Notes: generated from the sequence alone by a model not told the origin. DNA of 64,000 bases from Rhizopus arrhizus (GCA_024220505.1 JAKZZE010000032.1:131501-195500); one strand, 5' to 3'; shown: positions 12,652-23,762, counted from the first letter of the stretch. Translations and numbers: made by a program.

Positions 12652-13082
12652 TGATGTCATACATCTCTTTAAATTCCAATAAAAACAATTGTATTGAATA
12701 TTATATTGGATATGGCGTGCTTTGTATTAGAGATTATCGATACAAATATAGTAATTATTAGATCTCTTTTCTCAGATGACCTTTGTTTCTATGCACAGAC
12801 TCCCCACTTTCTCACGCTTTTCATACGATTCCAAAAATAGAATAAGGTCAGTTTCATAGCAACGTGCTCCTCGAGTAAAATGATTCCTATTCCCATCAAG
12901 AGCGAATAAGAAAACATAAACTTATCATTGCCTATTTTAGTAGACAACTAAGTTTATTGTTTCAGGCAAGGGGGGGGGGGAGGAGATGATGTGCACGTGA
13001 CTACTTTTATTTTTAATAAATGAAAAATGAATAGAAAAGGAAACTTTTTCCTTTTTCTTTCTTTTCTCTCTTTTTACTTAAT
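12652..13082. other. Intergenic
   Basis: 431 nt between gamma-SNAP and the CSL gene. Contains a G10 run near 12970 and a C/T-rich leader (13045-13078) right before the CSL start. No gene seen. Confidence 0.5.
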
Positions 13083-14657
13083 ATGAATGAAGAAGAGCCA
13101 GTAGAATCACATATAAGATCAGAGCAAGTATTTGGTAGCAGTAGGAAGATTCAATTCATTGGTCTATCCAAACCACCACTTCCACCACAACAACAACAAA
13201 AAGATCAAATGTCGATTGAATCCTTATTAACATTTTCTCATCCACGTCAGTCACAAACAGCTTCTACCAATGATATCACCATCGATAACCTATTGACTTG
13301 CGACATGAAACGAAAATGGGCTGAACCCAGCTTATCGATAAGAAAAAAGTTGAAAAAGAAAAGCAAGGTGGTTTGCTATTATGGTGCGGTCGCACAAAAG
13401 TCGTACGGTTCAGAAAAGCGCTTCTTGTGTCCACCACCGATCGTTCAACTTAAAGGTGCAAATAAAGAGATGGAACTGTCCATGTCGATTTTATGTGAAG
13501 ACAATGACATTCTAGAACAGCATACAGCTTTGGATGAGCATCACTCTGGCAGTTTTCGTTATCTGCATGTCACAGGCACAGCCAAAGCCAAACAATTTAA
13601 ACTTCAACTCAATCTATTGCAAAATGACTCATCCTTTGCTTCCTTTCTCTCTAAGCCCATTTCTATCATTTCCAAACCTTCAAAAAAGACGGCCAAGACC
13701 TCCAGAAATACTTCGACTTGCATTCTAGCCAATTCACCCGTCTCCCTCTTCAACCGTATCAATTCACAAACGGTGCGTACGAAATACATGACGTGCGATC
13801 AAAATCGGCTGTGTGCCAAAAACACGACATGGTCGCCGTTTGATGTCATCGTGCTTTGTCAACCGAAGCAGGTCGTCATCACCAAACAATCCAAGAGTTC
13901 ACCACGCTACAATACCTCTCGACTGCAACTACCCAAGACACCCGTGTCTTATCTGACCTACGGCACCGAGATTATCTTGCGAGAATCCAGAACGGGTCTT
14001 TCCTCACCTCCCCTGATTCTCTGTAAGGTCGATCGAGGTCGGTTGGTCGAATCAGCCTATGGCCCTGTGAGTCAGATGCAAAAGATTGCGTTACGATTGG
14101 CTTCTTCTGATCCACAACATCCTGTTTATTTAAGCGCGGCTGGTTCGATGTCTTCTGAGCAGGATACCCATCAGACTTGGTTGGATTATTCTCCTTCAAG
14201 GAAGCTGGAGCAAGAAGAAATTGATGATTACCTTTGCTGGACAATTGTGGGTATTCATACATTGGAAGGTGAATTTGATGAAAGGCATCCTTCTACCCCA
14301 TCTTCACCACCGCCAGAACAGCCACGTCTCGTGAACCCCTATCCTTACCTATCCCATCTCCAGTACAAACCAGAAACGAATACGCTCGAGGCCATCGGGC
14401 AACATCTCATTCAAGCCGCACCTGTCCCTCGTCTGCTCGAGCCCTGGTTAGGCACACACGGTCCACTGCCGACCCGGATCGCGAGTCCACCTCATGCGCA
14501 TGCCCCTCATGAGATACACTGGTCGATTGATTTGTCTTCTGTAAAACAACAGACGGAGGAGCTACCCTTGCTACTCGTACGCCAAGATGGTCTTGTTTAT
14601 CATACAGGAAAATCGCTCATGTGGGATCAAGAAGGACAGGGTTGGTTATGTAAATAA
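13083..14657 (+). CDS. CSL family (CBF1/RBP-J/Su(H)/LAG-1) transcription factor
   Basis: Single-exon 524-residue DNA-binding protein of the CSL family; in animals it ends the Notch pathway, and fungal members (Cbf11/Cbf12 in fission yeast) act in cell cycle, adhesion and lipid metabolism without Notch. Residues about 99-123 carry the hallmark DNA-contact block QKSYGSEKRFLCPPP of the Rel-homology N-terminal domain. Next come the beta-trefoil region (CDQNRLCAKNTTWSPF, ILCKVDRGRLVESAYGPVSQMQKIALRL) and a C-terminal Ig-like half (IHTLEGEFDERH, then LVNPYPYLSHLQYK). The N-terminus is Gln/Pro-rich with a basic stretch (RKKLKKKSK) that could be a nuclear signal. It is shorter than most fungal CSL proteins, whose N-termini are long. 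The gene lies 161 nt before the Gag-like gene on the same strand. Confidence 0.92.
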   Translation: MNEEEPVESHIRSEQVFGSSRKIQFIGLSKPPLPPQQQQKDQMSIESLLTFSHPRQSQTASTNDITIDNLLTCDMKRKWAEPSLSIRKKLKKKSKVVCYYGAVAQKSYGSEKRFLCPPPIVQLKGANKEMELSMSILCEDNDILEQHTALDEHHSGSFRYLHVTGTAKAKQFKLQLNLLQNDSSFASFLSKPISIISKPSKKTAKTSRNTSTCILANSPVSLFNRINSQTVRTKYMTCDQNRLCAKNTTWSPFDVIVLCQPKQVVITKQSKSSPRYNTSRLQLPKTPVSYLTYGTEIILRESRTGLSSPPLILCKVDRGRLVESAYGPVSQMQKIALRLASSDPQHPVYLSAAGSMSSEQDTHQTWLDYSPSRKLEQEEIDDYLCWTIVGIHTLEGEFDERHPSTPSSPPPEQPRLVNPYPYLSHLQYKPETNTLEAIGQHLIQAAPVPRLLEPWLGTHGPLPTRIASPPHAHAPHEIHWSIDLSSVKQQTEELPLLLVRQDGLVYHTGKSLMWDQEGQGWLCK

Positions 14658-14818
14658 ATTTTTTAATTTCACTTTTTCTCTCATTGCTTTTTATTGAAAT
14701 ATGAGCCAATCAAGAATTTGTTTTATGCGCATGATAAAATCGGGGGGTTTTTTTTCTCCTTCTTCTCTTTTCTTACTGTTCCATCATTCAATCCATTTCG
14801 GATCATTCTTTTGAAAGA

Positions 14819-16135
14819 ATGTCGATAGATAAAAGTAGGTCGATAGGAAGTTTTGATTCCTCCAAAGATGTGACATCTTACCAATTCAGAAAGAATCGTG
14901 CAGAAAAGATGATTTCAAAATATCTAAAACAGCTTGAATTACTCGAGCTTCAACTTGCCAAAGAGCCAACGACATCGCGAAACGAGACACGTCAAGCGAT
15001 AAAACAGTGTGAGGACATGCTGACGATGTATTATAATCAATTGGATGATGTAAAGTCCGTTCGGCTGATGAGTCGCAGCAGCAGCCAGCCCTCATCCATG
15101 CCTGAGTCTGATCTGGCGGCACTGATCCCTTGTTTGCAGTGGCGACAAGGGGAGGACGATGAGATGCTGGTGGATGCCAGCAAGGAGATCTTCCCGAGCC
15201 CCTCAGCCGCCCTGCAGCGGTTTGCTACCTTTCTGACACCGCACACCGACTGGCGACGGCTGATCGAGTCAAGGATGAACCGTGTGGAACGGGACTGGTA
15301 CCGACAGCAGGCGATCACGACCTGGCCCGACTTTTGTGAGCAGTTCCTGACTCGCTTTGGCACAAAACACATGGCCAGTGTGCCGCTGGAGGATCTGCTG
15401 GAGTGTGTTGAGATCCGGATGGATCCGAATCGAGAGACACTCGAGTCGTATCTCACACGGTTTCATCAGTCGCGCCATCTGGCCGGGTTGCCTGACCATA
15501 CCCTTTCGGCCTCGCTTCTCATCTATTCCCTGCCTGTCCTGCTGCGAAACAAGGTGCGCGGTCGCTTGGCCGCTCAACCTCAGACACTCACGCACTGTGC
15601 ACAGGTCGAGACGATCGCTCGTCAGGCCATCACCTCGGTCGATCTCACTCAGGATCGTCCAGGGCCGGCTTTTGTCTGTCAAAGGCTGCCTCCGGCGGTC
15701 AAGCCGTCCGTCGGCAACCTTCACACGCGTGTTCAGGGTCAGAAAGTCCACAAGCCGAGCCCATCGATCTATACCTCCATCCATCCTCCTTGCATCAGTC
15801 ACAAATGTCAAACACCGCTGCACAACCGTACCAATTGTAAAAAGGATCAGGACGTCAAACAGCAGCTTCCTGCCTCGCCCGTAGAGACCTACCTACCCTG
15901 CGTCTCTCACAATGCGCAAGCGTCCGGCCATAATCGGTCCAATTGCAAAATGGATCATCAGCTCGAAGCAAAACCAGAACGGGTATCGAGTAGTCCGCAG
16001 CAAAAGAAAAAAAGTGGGATTCCTTGCTCGTATAAATGTGGTGAAGTCTATTTACCAAATCATCTCTGTCCAAACAAAAAATATCATCCTCCGACACCTA
16101 TCATCAAGGAGGATTCTCCAAACCCCTTTTTTTAA
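14819..16135 (+). CDS. Stand-alone retrotransposon-type Gag protein (candidate domesticated gene)
   Basis: One uninterrupted frame of 438 residues. Residues about 25-85 are a coiled coil (YLKQLELLELQLAKE). Residues about 110-275 match the retrotransposon Gag capsid domain pattern: DWRRLIESRMNRVERDWYR, TWPDFCEQFLTRFG, the ETLESYLTRFHQ block, LPDHTLSASLLIYSLP and a closing LTHCAQVETIARQA. The C-terminus has three Cys/His clusters resembling degenerate zinc knuckles, starting near residues 324 (CISHKC...H...C), 360 (CVSH...H...C) and 402 (CSYKC...H..C). No protease, reverse transcriptase or integrase frame follows: EXO84 begins 51 nt after the stop. No long terminal repeats were seen. Base composition is GC-rich like neighbouring exons. 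I infer either a very recently truncated element or a Gag retained as a host gene; the intact frame and tight packing favour the latter. Confidence 0.8.
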   Translation: MSIDKSRSIGSFDSSKDVTSYQFRKNRAEKMISKYLKQLELLELQLAKEPTTSRNETRQAIKQCEDMLTMYYNQLDDVKSVRLMSRSSSQPSSMPESDLAALIPCLQWRQGEDDEMLVDASKEIFPSPSAALQRFATFLTPHTDWRRLIESRMNRVERDWYRQQAITTWPDFCEQFLTRFGTKHMASVPLEDLLECVEIRMDPNRETLESYLTRFHQSRHLAGLPDHTLSASLLIYSLPVLLRNKVRGRLAAQPQTLTHCAQVETIARQAITSVDLTQDRPGPAFVCQRLPPAVKPSVGNLHTRVQGQKVHKPSPSIYTSIHPPCISHKCQTPLHNRTNCKKDQDVKQQLPASPVETYLPCVSHNAQASGHNRSNCKMDHQLEAKPERVSSSPQQKKKSGIPCSYKCGEVYLPNHLCPNKKYHPPTPIIKEDSPNPFF

Positions 16136-16186
16136 AAATAAATTAACATACCGCTCTCTCCCTCTTCCCTTTTTGCTTTTGACCTT

Positions 16187-18770
16187 ATGAAATCAGTTGG
16201 CACATTAAGAAAAAAGGGGCTTGTGGTGGACCATTTTGTTCACAGAAAAGACAAAATAAAACATAACCAACCTCTTGCCAATAAACCAGTACAAGAACAG
16301 CAGCAGCAGAAACCGACATTAAATACAATGCCCATCACAGTGGATTTACATCGTTTTGCAGATGATAACTTGCAACCTGAAGAATGTAAAAATGAATAAA
16401 CCGTTCTATAAAAAAACAAGGGAGAGACTGAATTCTATATAAAAGATGTTCGTAGATCGTTGAGTGAAACAAATGAAGAAGGCATCCGAGGCTTTTACCG
16501 ATCCTTGGTGGATGCCAAACATGTCGTAGGAGGTGACTTGCAACGTAATGTGTACCGCAACTATACAGAGTTTGTCTTTATTTCAAAAGAAATTTCCAAC
16601 TTGGATGCTGATGTCTTGAGCATCAAGGAACATTTAAACGAACTCAAGTCCATCTGGGAAAGTTTTTTGACATTCACTCAAGATGACACGGCTGACTCGA
16701 GTAAGCACCGGTCCTTCCGATCCTGTTTGGATACTGACCCCGTTTGTCATAGATCCGAGTATTTTAGCGGTGGATAGGAAAAGGAGCGATCTGCTAGGGA
16801 CGGACATGATGGCCATTTATCGTGCACAGATCATGTCCCTTTGGGAAAACGTCGAGGGTGCTCAGCGATTTATACCACAAGCGCAGCATAAGCAGATTAT
16901 AAGAGAATGCGTGGATTTCTATGAAATGAACCCGAAAACGATGCAGGCCAGACAAGCGGTCCATTTGTTTCTGATGAACGATTGCTTGCTGGTCGCCCGT
17001 CGAAGATCCAATGGTCAACTGGTGGCCGAGTACTGTTGGAGTGTGGAAGACTTGACGATTATGGACATGAAAGACACAGAAGGTAGATGGATTGAGGATA
17101 GAGATGTGTATTGATGAAGCTATAGATTTAAATAATGCACTACGCATTGTTGTATACCCTCAGACCTTTATTTATAGATCAGAAAGAATCGAAGACAAGT
17201 TGGGCTTATTGAATGCCTATAAGAGAATGATGGAAGACCATGATGATAAACCGTTGGATACGCCTGTTTCTTATAAATCATCCTCTGCCTCCACAGGCCA
17301 GCAATTGCATCCAGAAAAGGAGAAATATCTCGTGGAATTGCCTGATCAATTGGAGGTGTTGATCGCGTTGAGAGAATTTGAAAAATCCGTGGTTTATTTA
17401 GAGAAGGGTAAGATGAGCTTGGGTCGCATTCACTCTGTCTACTCACCTCTTTTTAGCAAGACATATCGTCATGACCTCCCCAAGTTCATTCCCTATCATT
17501 CGAGAAGCAAGAGAACATGTCATGCATTATACCGAAACGCTTTGCTCAATCATCAGCCGAGACCTGAGCAACACCTTGCTGACCAAGATCCAGTTCCAAC
17601 GCTACGTCAATTGGTTACTCAGGCTCGATCGAAGCGAAAAGGCGCGCGAGGTCTTTTGGCCACACGATCCTCGATCATCAAGAAACGAATTCGACAGCTG
17701 GTGTTTGAGGGTGACATCTCGACTTACATTGGTGAGTTGGCCTTGGTGGTATTCACCTTGATTCGAAACACGTCTGAATGGTATCGTGATTCGTTCAAGC
17801 AAAACGAGATGGCCTCTGGCTTTGTGACTTGGGTCAAGGAGCAAACAGAGGTTTATGCAGAAATCTATAAACGACAGGTGTTTGGACAAAGTTTGAGTTG
17901 TCAAATCATTGCTGATTGCTTCAAGTCCACACTGGATCAATGTTCTATCGTAAGTTTTTTTTTTTTTTTTTTGATGGCTGAGTATTGACTTGGATGGATA
18001 GTTGCGTAAAGTGGGCTTGGATCTCAAGTTTTTGTTGGAAGATTTATTTTTAGAAAATATAAAGGAAACAGTGACGAGTTATAAGGATAGAAATATGGAT
18101 AAAGTAGAGAGGTTTGCTAAAAATGATAACTTTATGATCGTTTCTGGACAGGGCTTGGGTAAATGAAAAAGTAGTTGTGGATGATGTCATTAACAAGAGA
18201 GATAGGTACTGATGTTAAAGTGACATCAAGCGTTGTGAGCTTTTATAACCTATTGATTAAATATACGAATGACATTTGCTTATTATCCAAGATTCAAGTA
18301 AAATAATATACACATTGGGTATTGTTTATTCATGACTATCATGCATAGATGTATTCAACGGTCATTGAAAGTATTTGTTCACTGACAGAGCATTATTTAA
18401 GAACGATGGTGAATGAATCACGTAAAGATGAAGACAATGTAAGTAAAAGAAGAGGTATAAATGAATGATAAACTAACAGTGTTTACACAGAGGACGATTG
18501 CATCGATGAACGTATCTTTTATATTAGATAATGTTGTACCAAGAGTTTCTTCTCAATTGAATGTAAGTTTTAATAAACAATAGAGAAAAGCAACTTATTG
18601 TTGTACAGCATCACTTTAATCGGCCTATACCCGAATTGGATACTTTAAGAGCAAAATTAAGAGGTGAGATTTATATATAAAAAACAGCCTAAATTATTTA
18701 ATCAATGACGTTTGTAATAGAATTAACTTATTCGCATGTGAAACGTGGTTATGGTGAACCTTATTACTGA
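16187..18770 (+). CDS. EXO84: Exocyst complex subunit Exo84
   Basis: Subunit of the octameric exocyst that tethers secretory vesicles at growth sites. The N-terminus has GLVVDHFVHRKD, a typical Exo84 start motif. Exon 1 is 16187-16385; a 60-nt intron leads to exon 2 at 16446 with RGFYRSLVDAKHVVGGDLQRN and the coiled EFVFISKEISNLDADV (Vps51/EXO84 N-terminal domain). A PH domain follows (TMQARQAVHLFLMNDCLLVARRR, RIVVYPQTFIYRSE). The C-terminal cullin-repeat-like part includes LDRSEKAREVFLATRSSIIKKRIRQLVFEGD and the final exon reads ELTYSHVKRGYGEPYY and stop. At least eight short introns, including one with an 18-T run near 17960. Likely regulated by Rho GTPases such as the Cdc42 encoded here. 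Confidence 0.9.
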
Positions 18771-18867
18771 TTGGGCCACTCTTTTTTTTTTTGTCTGCCA
18801 CCCACTCCTGTTTTTTGTGTATGACATAAAGACCTTTTCTTTTTTCACTCCTTTCTTTCTTTTTTTA

Positions 18868-20248
18868 ATGATGACAACCTCGATTTATTTAATTGTTTGG
18901 ATTCTATGTGAATGTTTGTTTTATATTCATTTTATATATACCAAAAATAGACTACAAAAGATAAACAAACCCAAAAGGCCACTCACAAATCAAGAGAGGA
19001 TTAAGATCTATTATGAATGCCTTCATACCATACAAGACATCCAATCCTGGGCTGAGGGATGGTTTTATTATCCACACGATCGATCTCATCCGCCTTTTAA
19101 GGAAATCAAACGAGACAACCTGGCACTGTGGTAAAATGAGATTGATGTTGATGTGAGAAAGGAATTAACGATCCAAGGTTTGCTTGGGCCTTTTGGCACG
19201 AACGTCTAGAGATCGTACAGCAAAACAGAGCATGGTCGACTGAAATCGAATGGATGCTGACCACAGCCGAAAACCACTTTCAAGTCAAGTTTCCGTCAGG
19301 ATACAATTCTGCCTTGCGTTGTATTCGATTGAATTTTGATCCAGTTCAAGCCACACACCGTCCGTTGGCGGTCTATGTGGGCATCTACCTTGCCACTCTT
19401 GTGTTCAACAGTCTCTTTTTACAGTGGATGTGGGGCTTGAGTTATACAGACGTGGATGAGCAGCACCCAGTCGCTTACTGGTCTGGCCATACGTCAAGTC
19501 CAGAGGTACCCCTGGTCTTTATTCACGGTGTTGGTGTGGGGTTATTAGGCTATGTGGACTTTATTCATCAGCTACTGACCCAGTCGGGGCGTCGACCTGT
19601 CTTTTTGGTTGAGTTGCCTTGTGTCTCGATGCATCTGGTGGACCATGTGCCCAGTGCGGTAGAGACAGTGAAGGAGATGGAAGGCATGCTGAATCGATTT
19701 GGTTATACGAAAGCTGTCTTTGTGTCGCATTCGTTGGGTACAGGCGTGGCCAGTTGGGTATCTCGGTTTGCACCTCATTTGATTGCTGGATCAGTGATGG
19801 TGGATCCCATTTGCTTCTTACTGCACTATCATCATGTCGCCTTCAATTTCATTCACAGGCTGCCCAAGGTCTTGATCGAGGTAAGCGCGATGGACCCGGT
19901 CGATTGAAAAATAAATGAATATCCTCCTTCCTTTCTGAATAGTATACCTTATGCTATGGTGTCTCAAGAGAGCTCTACATCAGTCATTTTATCTCTCGTC
20001 ACCTTCAGTGGTTTGAAACGATTCACTTTGGAGATGGACTGAACAATGCTACCGTGTTTTTATCGGAAAATGATCGAATCATCGGTACTCATCTCGTCTA
20101 TAATTATTTAAAGGAACATGGAATTGATGTTCACATCATGCCAAGTATGGAACACGCACAATTCCTCATCGATGCTAAATGGAAAGCTATTATTTTAGAA
20201 CACATAGATAAAACGAGTCGTAAAGCAGATTTAAAAAATAAAACATAA
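18868..20248 (+). CDS. Alpha/beta hydrolase with N-terminal membrane anchor
   Basis: 423 residues from exons 18868-19130, 19178-19880 and 19943-20248; phases agree. The N-terminus MMTTSIYLIVWILCECLFYIHF is a membrane segment, and a second hydrophobic stretch (YLATLVFNSLFLQWM) precedes the hydrolase fold. Hydrolase motifs: VPLVFIHGVGVGLLGY with the HG oxyanion motif, nucleophile elbow FVSHSLGTG (Ser in SHSLG), acid candidate in FLSENDRII and catalytic His in PSMEHAQFL. This resembles fungal membrane-associated hydrolases/lipases of unknown substrate. Start is the first ATG after a pyrimidine tract; an upstream in-frame extension overlaps the EXO84 end and is less likely. It begins 98 nt after EXO84. 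Confidence 0.87.
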
Positions 20249-20372
20249 TTTATACAACTTGATCTGCCTTGATTTTCAAATATATCCTTCTTGAACAGTT
20301 TAACCAAATAAAAATACATTCCTTTCCTTTCTGTAAATCATAAGCAACTCACTGGACATGAGCACTCCCCCT

Positions 20373-20374
<2 letters not shown>

Positions 20375-20408
<34 letters not shown>
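20375..20408. repeat. T34 homopolymer
   Basis: Uninterrupted run of 34 T shortly after the hydrolase gene; one of many long A/T runs in this genome. Confidence 0.85.
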
Positions 20409-20409
<1 letters not shown>

Positions 20410-21147
20410 AGAATCAGCCATTGGTTACAGGATGCAATGTTCTACTGAAAAAATCATTTTGAGATGATAAGTTTCATATAAGATGCTTTTGAGTTGTCCA
20501 CACGGCGACAACTTTTAAATTTGTTTCTTGATCACAGTAATAAAGCGATTGAAATATTTAAAACTCTCCTTTGTTTAAAAGTTTTCAAAATGGGGTTGAT
20601 GGAGTTACTTGCTAAATGGGATGGGTCAGTGAGCGAATGAAGGCTCTTGACCCTTTTTTTCTTTTTCCAATATGTCAATCACTTTTCACTATTGTTAACC
20701 ACTGAGAAAAGACAAGGGAATTGGGCAAGAAAAAGTGGATGGTACATAAACGATGTATTTGAGAAACTCTTTTAAAACGTTGCTAGTCGAATCAGTGTAC
20801 GATTGAAAAGAGGCAGTAGATCAAAGCCTTTGTGGTACCTGTGATTAGAATCTAATATTATTCTTATGGAGCCTAAAGAGGCTCGCAAAATGAAAATGTT
20901 AGAAATCCGGATGGTCACGAGCCCCAACCGATCTTTTTCTTCTGACCTCGTGAACCTTTGCATTGTTTATGTTCGGAGGCGTCGGTTTCAGATGAGGCAT
21001 ATAAACAAGCGGTTCCTTGATACTGCAAGTCACTGAAGAGCACAATCAACAGAAGCCGATTGATAGAGTTGGGTTGATTTAGCTATTCCTAGATCTCTCC
21101 TTTTATTGACCTTTAATCTATTTCTTATGTTTAGGATATGCCTCATT

Positions 21148-21451
21148 ATTTTGACAAACAAAACATAGTACCCTCTTTCGAGATGGAACTTTGTATGAAA
21201 AATACTTTATGAATGCCCTCATTTATCGAATGAAATTAGAACATTATAAAATGATTACCAGAGATTATATTGTATGGATTCAAAATGAATGTTACACCAC
21301 CAATCGATCCAGGGGTCCACTGCTATCTGTAACAGCAAGACTCTGGAAGCTGTCTATCAGAGGACATGTAAAGAAGGTTACTAGACATACTATTACAAGT
21401 TCGAGTCATCCCATGCTATTTCTTCAGACAAGAAAGGACAACACAGGATGA
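21148..21451 (+). pseudogene. Unassigned open frame, possibly a gene remnant
   Basis: A frame open for about 100 codons, containing LFRDGTLYEKYFMNALIYR and TRDYIVWIQNECYTTNR. It has no ATG at its head: the first Met is internal. An overlapping frame just downstream reads QDEFAHILHNALVYP before a donor-like site at 21524. I do not recognise either peptide. It could be a broken gene, a fragment of a mobile element, or chance. Confidence 0.2.
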
Positions 21452-21711
21452 GTTTGCACACATTCTTCACAATGCATTGGTCTATCCCATCAAGCTCTTT
21501 ATGGGGAATGAATGCAAAACGAGGTATAAATCACTTTTTATACACTGTTGAATGTTGATATCCTTGACTAGAAAGCATCAGTGGATTTACAAATCAGCTT
21601 GTTTCATCATACATACGCAACCCGTCTCTGTTTTCATGCAGTGTAACACAAGCTCCCTTTTTCACCTTGGCAGCTTTCATCGTCAATTTTTTTTTTTCTT
21701 TTCTTTTCTTT

Positions 21712-23193
21712 ATGGTTTTGAAAATCCCTCAAGTCAAACAAGTGGTGACCGACTTGGATATTAAGATACATAATCAAGTAACCTATGAATTTGGAGGTCC
21801 CTTGGGTGTCACTCTCATGATGATCGGCTTCCCATCCCTGATGTATTATTTCTGGTTCTGCCTTGAATACCATCAAGGCCAACTTGTTTATCCTACGGAA
21901 AGCATGTGGACTTTTATAGACGACATGATAAACAAAGTGAAATTGGGCGCGTATCCGAGTGAGTATGCGATCAAGGTGTATATGGGATATGTCTTGTTTT
22001 CATTCATCTTGGCTTATGTTATGCCTGGTCCACAAGTAGAAGGATTACCGGTACCTTCACTGAAAGGAAAAAAGGTAAGGGACAAGTAAAGAAGGGATAA
22101 GTCTGATGCATGTTGGGTTAGTTGACCTATCTCTGTAACGGACTGTCTTCGTGGTATCTTACCTTGACTCTATCTGCCATTCTTCACTGGACAGGTCTCT
22201 TTAGACTGACGACGATCGTGGATCATTTTGGTGAACTCATGACGGTAGCGATCCTCTGGGGTTTCGTGATGTCTGGATGCGTGTACGGGTGGAGCCTGCT
22301 GACAAAGGACACGCATCGCATGTCGGGCTATTTCCTTTACGATTTCTTCATGGGCGCACCACTGAATCCACGCATAGCTCATGTGGATCTCAAGATGTGG
22401 GCCGAGATTCGTGTTCCCTGGCCTGTCCTCTTTTATCTCTCACTTTCTTGTCTCTTGAAACAGTACGAGACGTACGGCACCGTGACTGCCCCGATGTGTT
22501 TTATGGTCCTGGCCCACTTTCTGTATGCAAATGCATGTCAAAAGGGAGAAGAGTGCATTCCTGTCTCTTGGGACATCTTTTATGAGAAAGACGGTAAGAG
22601 CTGAAAGAAAGCGCGCTCGTGACTCAACTTGTTTCCTGTTAGGCTTCATGCTGATCTTTTGGAATATGGCCGGTGTGCCTTTCACTTACTGCTATCCATC
22701 TCTTTATTTAATCAAACATCAACTCTGCACAAGTCATCCCATCACACACTCTCTTCCCGTCACCTCCTTCCTCTTCTTGCTCCTACTCACAGGCTATTAT
22801 GTCTTTGACACCGGCAATTCACAAAAGAATCGATTTCGTATGGAACAACACCGTACCTTCATCCACCGTCGATTCGCTTTCCCTCAGCTCCCCTGGGGTC
22901 ATCTCAAGGACCCTAAATACATTCAAACGGAACATGGCAACCTCTTGCTGATCTCTGGCTGGTGGGGACTGGCTCGAAAACCTCACTACACAGCCGACCT
23001 CATGATGTCCCTCTCTTGGGGTCTCATCACCGGCTTCAACTCATTCTTGCCCTATTTTTATTTTTGCTTCTTTGTCTGTGTCCTGACGCATCGAGCCAAA
23101 CGAGACATGGAACGATGTGCGAACAAGTATGGAAAAGATTGGGAAAGGTACTGTGAAAGAGTACCTTATGTGTTGATACCCTTTGTTTATTAA
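21712..23193 (+). CDS. ERG4: Delta(24(24(1)))-sterol reductase (last step of ergosterol synthesis)
   Basis: ER membrane enzyme that reduces the C24(28) double bond with NADPH to give ergosterol. Exons 21712-22074, 22122-22593 and 22643-23193 give 461 residues. Family blocks: VTYEFGGPLGV near the N-terminus, YDFFMGAPLNPRIAHVDLKM, the ERG4-typical FMLIFWNMAGVPFTYCYPS, FRMEQHRTFIHRR and the reductase tail WGLARKPHYTADLMMSLSWG followed by KYGKDWERYCERVPY. The MAGVPFTYC block separates it from the related C-14 reductase ERG24. Many membrane helices. The start is the first ATG after a T/C-rich leader; the protein begins MVLKIPQVKQ, with a short N-terminal tail as in the family. Confidence 0.93.
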
Positions 23194-23336
23194 ATTTGAA
23201 AAAAAAAGGGGAAATATAATTCAATAAAAACTTAAATAAACCATGGGAAGTGAAAAGATCTACGTTTGGAAACAAAGGAGGATGGCATCCTACAAGAAGG
23301 GTTTAATATCTCTTCATCTCTCTCTCTTTCTTTCAC

Positions 23337-23762
23337 TTACGCTCTAGCACCAGCAACCGAGGGCATGCCCGCTGGGATCATGGTCTGCGTGGGCGCGGCC
23401 AAGACATGCTCATAATCAATCACACGCTCATAATCAAAGAGTTGGCCAAAGTCAAATCGGCGACCTCCATCCCGTCCACGGCCTTGTTCTTGCTCATCAC
23501 GCTCCCGGCTGTAATCGTTGCCGATGGTGACTGTTTTGGTGGCCGTGAGAGTATAGTGAACATAAACCGTCGTTTCTTTTGGTCGATAGTATCCCGAACG
23601 AATCTTCTTTCCCTTTTTCTCATGAAGTCGCTTGGGTTGGCGCTTGTGGATCTTGGACACGTCTTGGATCGGATGGCCTGATGGGTCTTGGATCAAAGGC
23701 GTTGCAAACACAAGCGAGTGGAGTGCGATAAACAAATAGAATAAAAACCAAGTACAATGCAT
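23337..23762 (-). CDS. Small secreted protein, function unknown
   Basis: 141 residues in one exon. The first 21 residues (MHCTWFLFYLFIALHSLVFA then TP) form a clear signal peptide. The mature part is short, basic and low in structure, with dibasic sites (HKRQ, PKR) that could be cut by Kex2, a Thr/Val-rich patch (TTVYVHYTLTATKTVTIG) and a Gly/Arg/Glu-rich region. No cysteines remain after the signal peptide, which is unusual for effector-like proteins. A TATATAAAAAAAG stretch lies about 50 nt upstream. I do not recognise a family; it may be a cell-wall or secreted peptide precursor. It is tail to tail with ERG4. Confidence 0.65.
   Translation of the reverse strand: MHCTWFLFYLFIALHSLVFATPLIQDPSGHPIQDVSKIHKRQPKRLHEKKGKKIRSGYYRPKETTVYVHYTLTATKTVTIGNDYSRERDEQEQGRGRDGGRRFDFGQLFDYERVIDYEHVLAAPTQTMIPAGMPSVAGARA

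Larger units (their letters stand above)
20249..21711. other. Gene-poor stretch with T34 run
   Basis: 1.46 kb before ERG4. Holds an uninterrupted T run at 20375-20408, a TATAAA-like site near 21019 and an unassigned short frame (listed separately). Otherwise AT-rich DNA in which I see no gene. Confidence 0.45.

Noticed and set aside
15269..15884. Long frames on both strands inside the Gag-like gene
   Set aside because: They overlap the intact 438-codon frame, show no domain, and are explained by its high GC content and lack of stop codons.
14658..16186. Long terminal repeats around the Gag-like gene
   Set aside because: The 161 nt before and 51 nt after the frame share no direct repeat that I can see, and there is no primer-binding or polypurine-tract arrangement.
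21395..21420. tRNA B-box-like GTTCGAGTC sequence
   Set aside because: No matching A box, no acceptor stem pairing and no terminator at the right distance.
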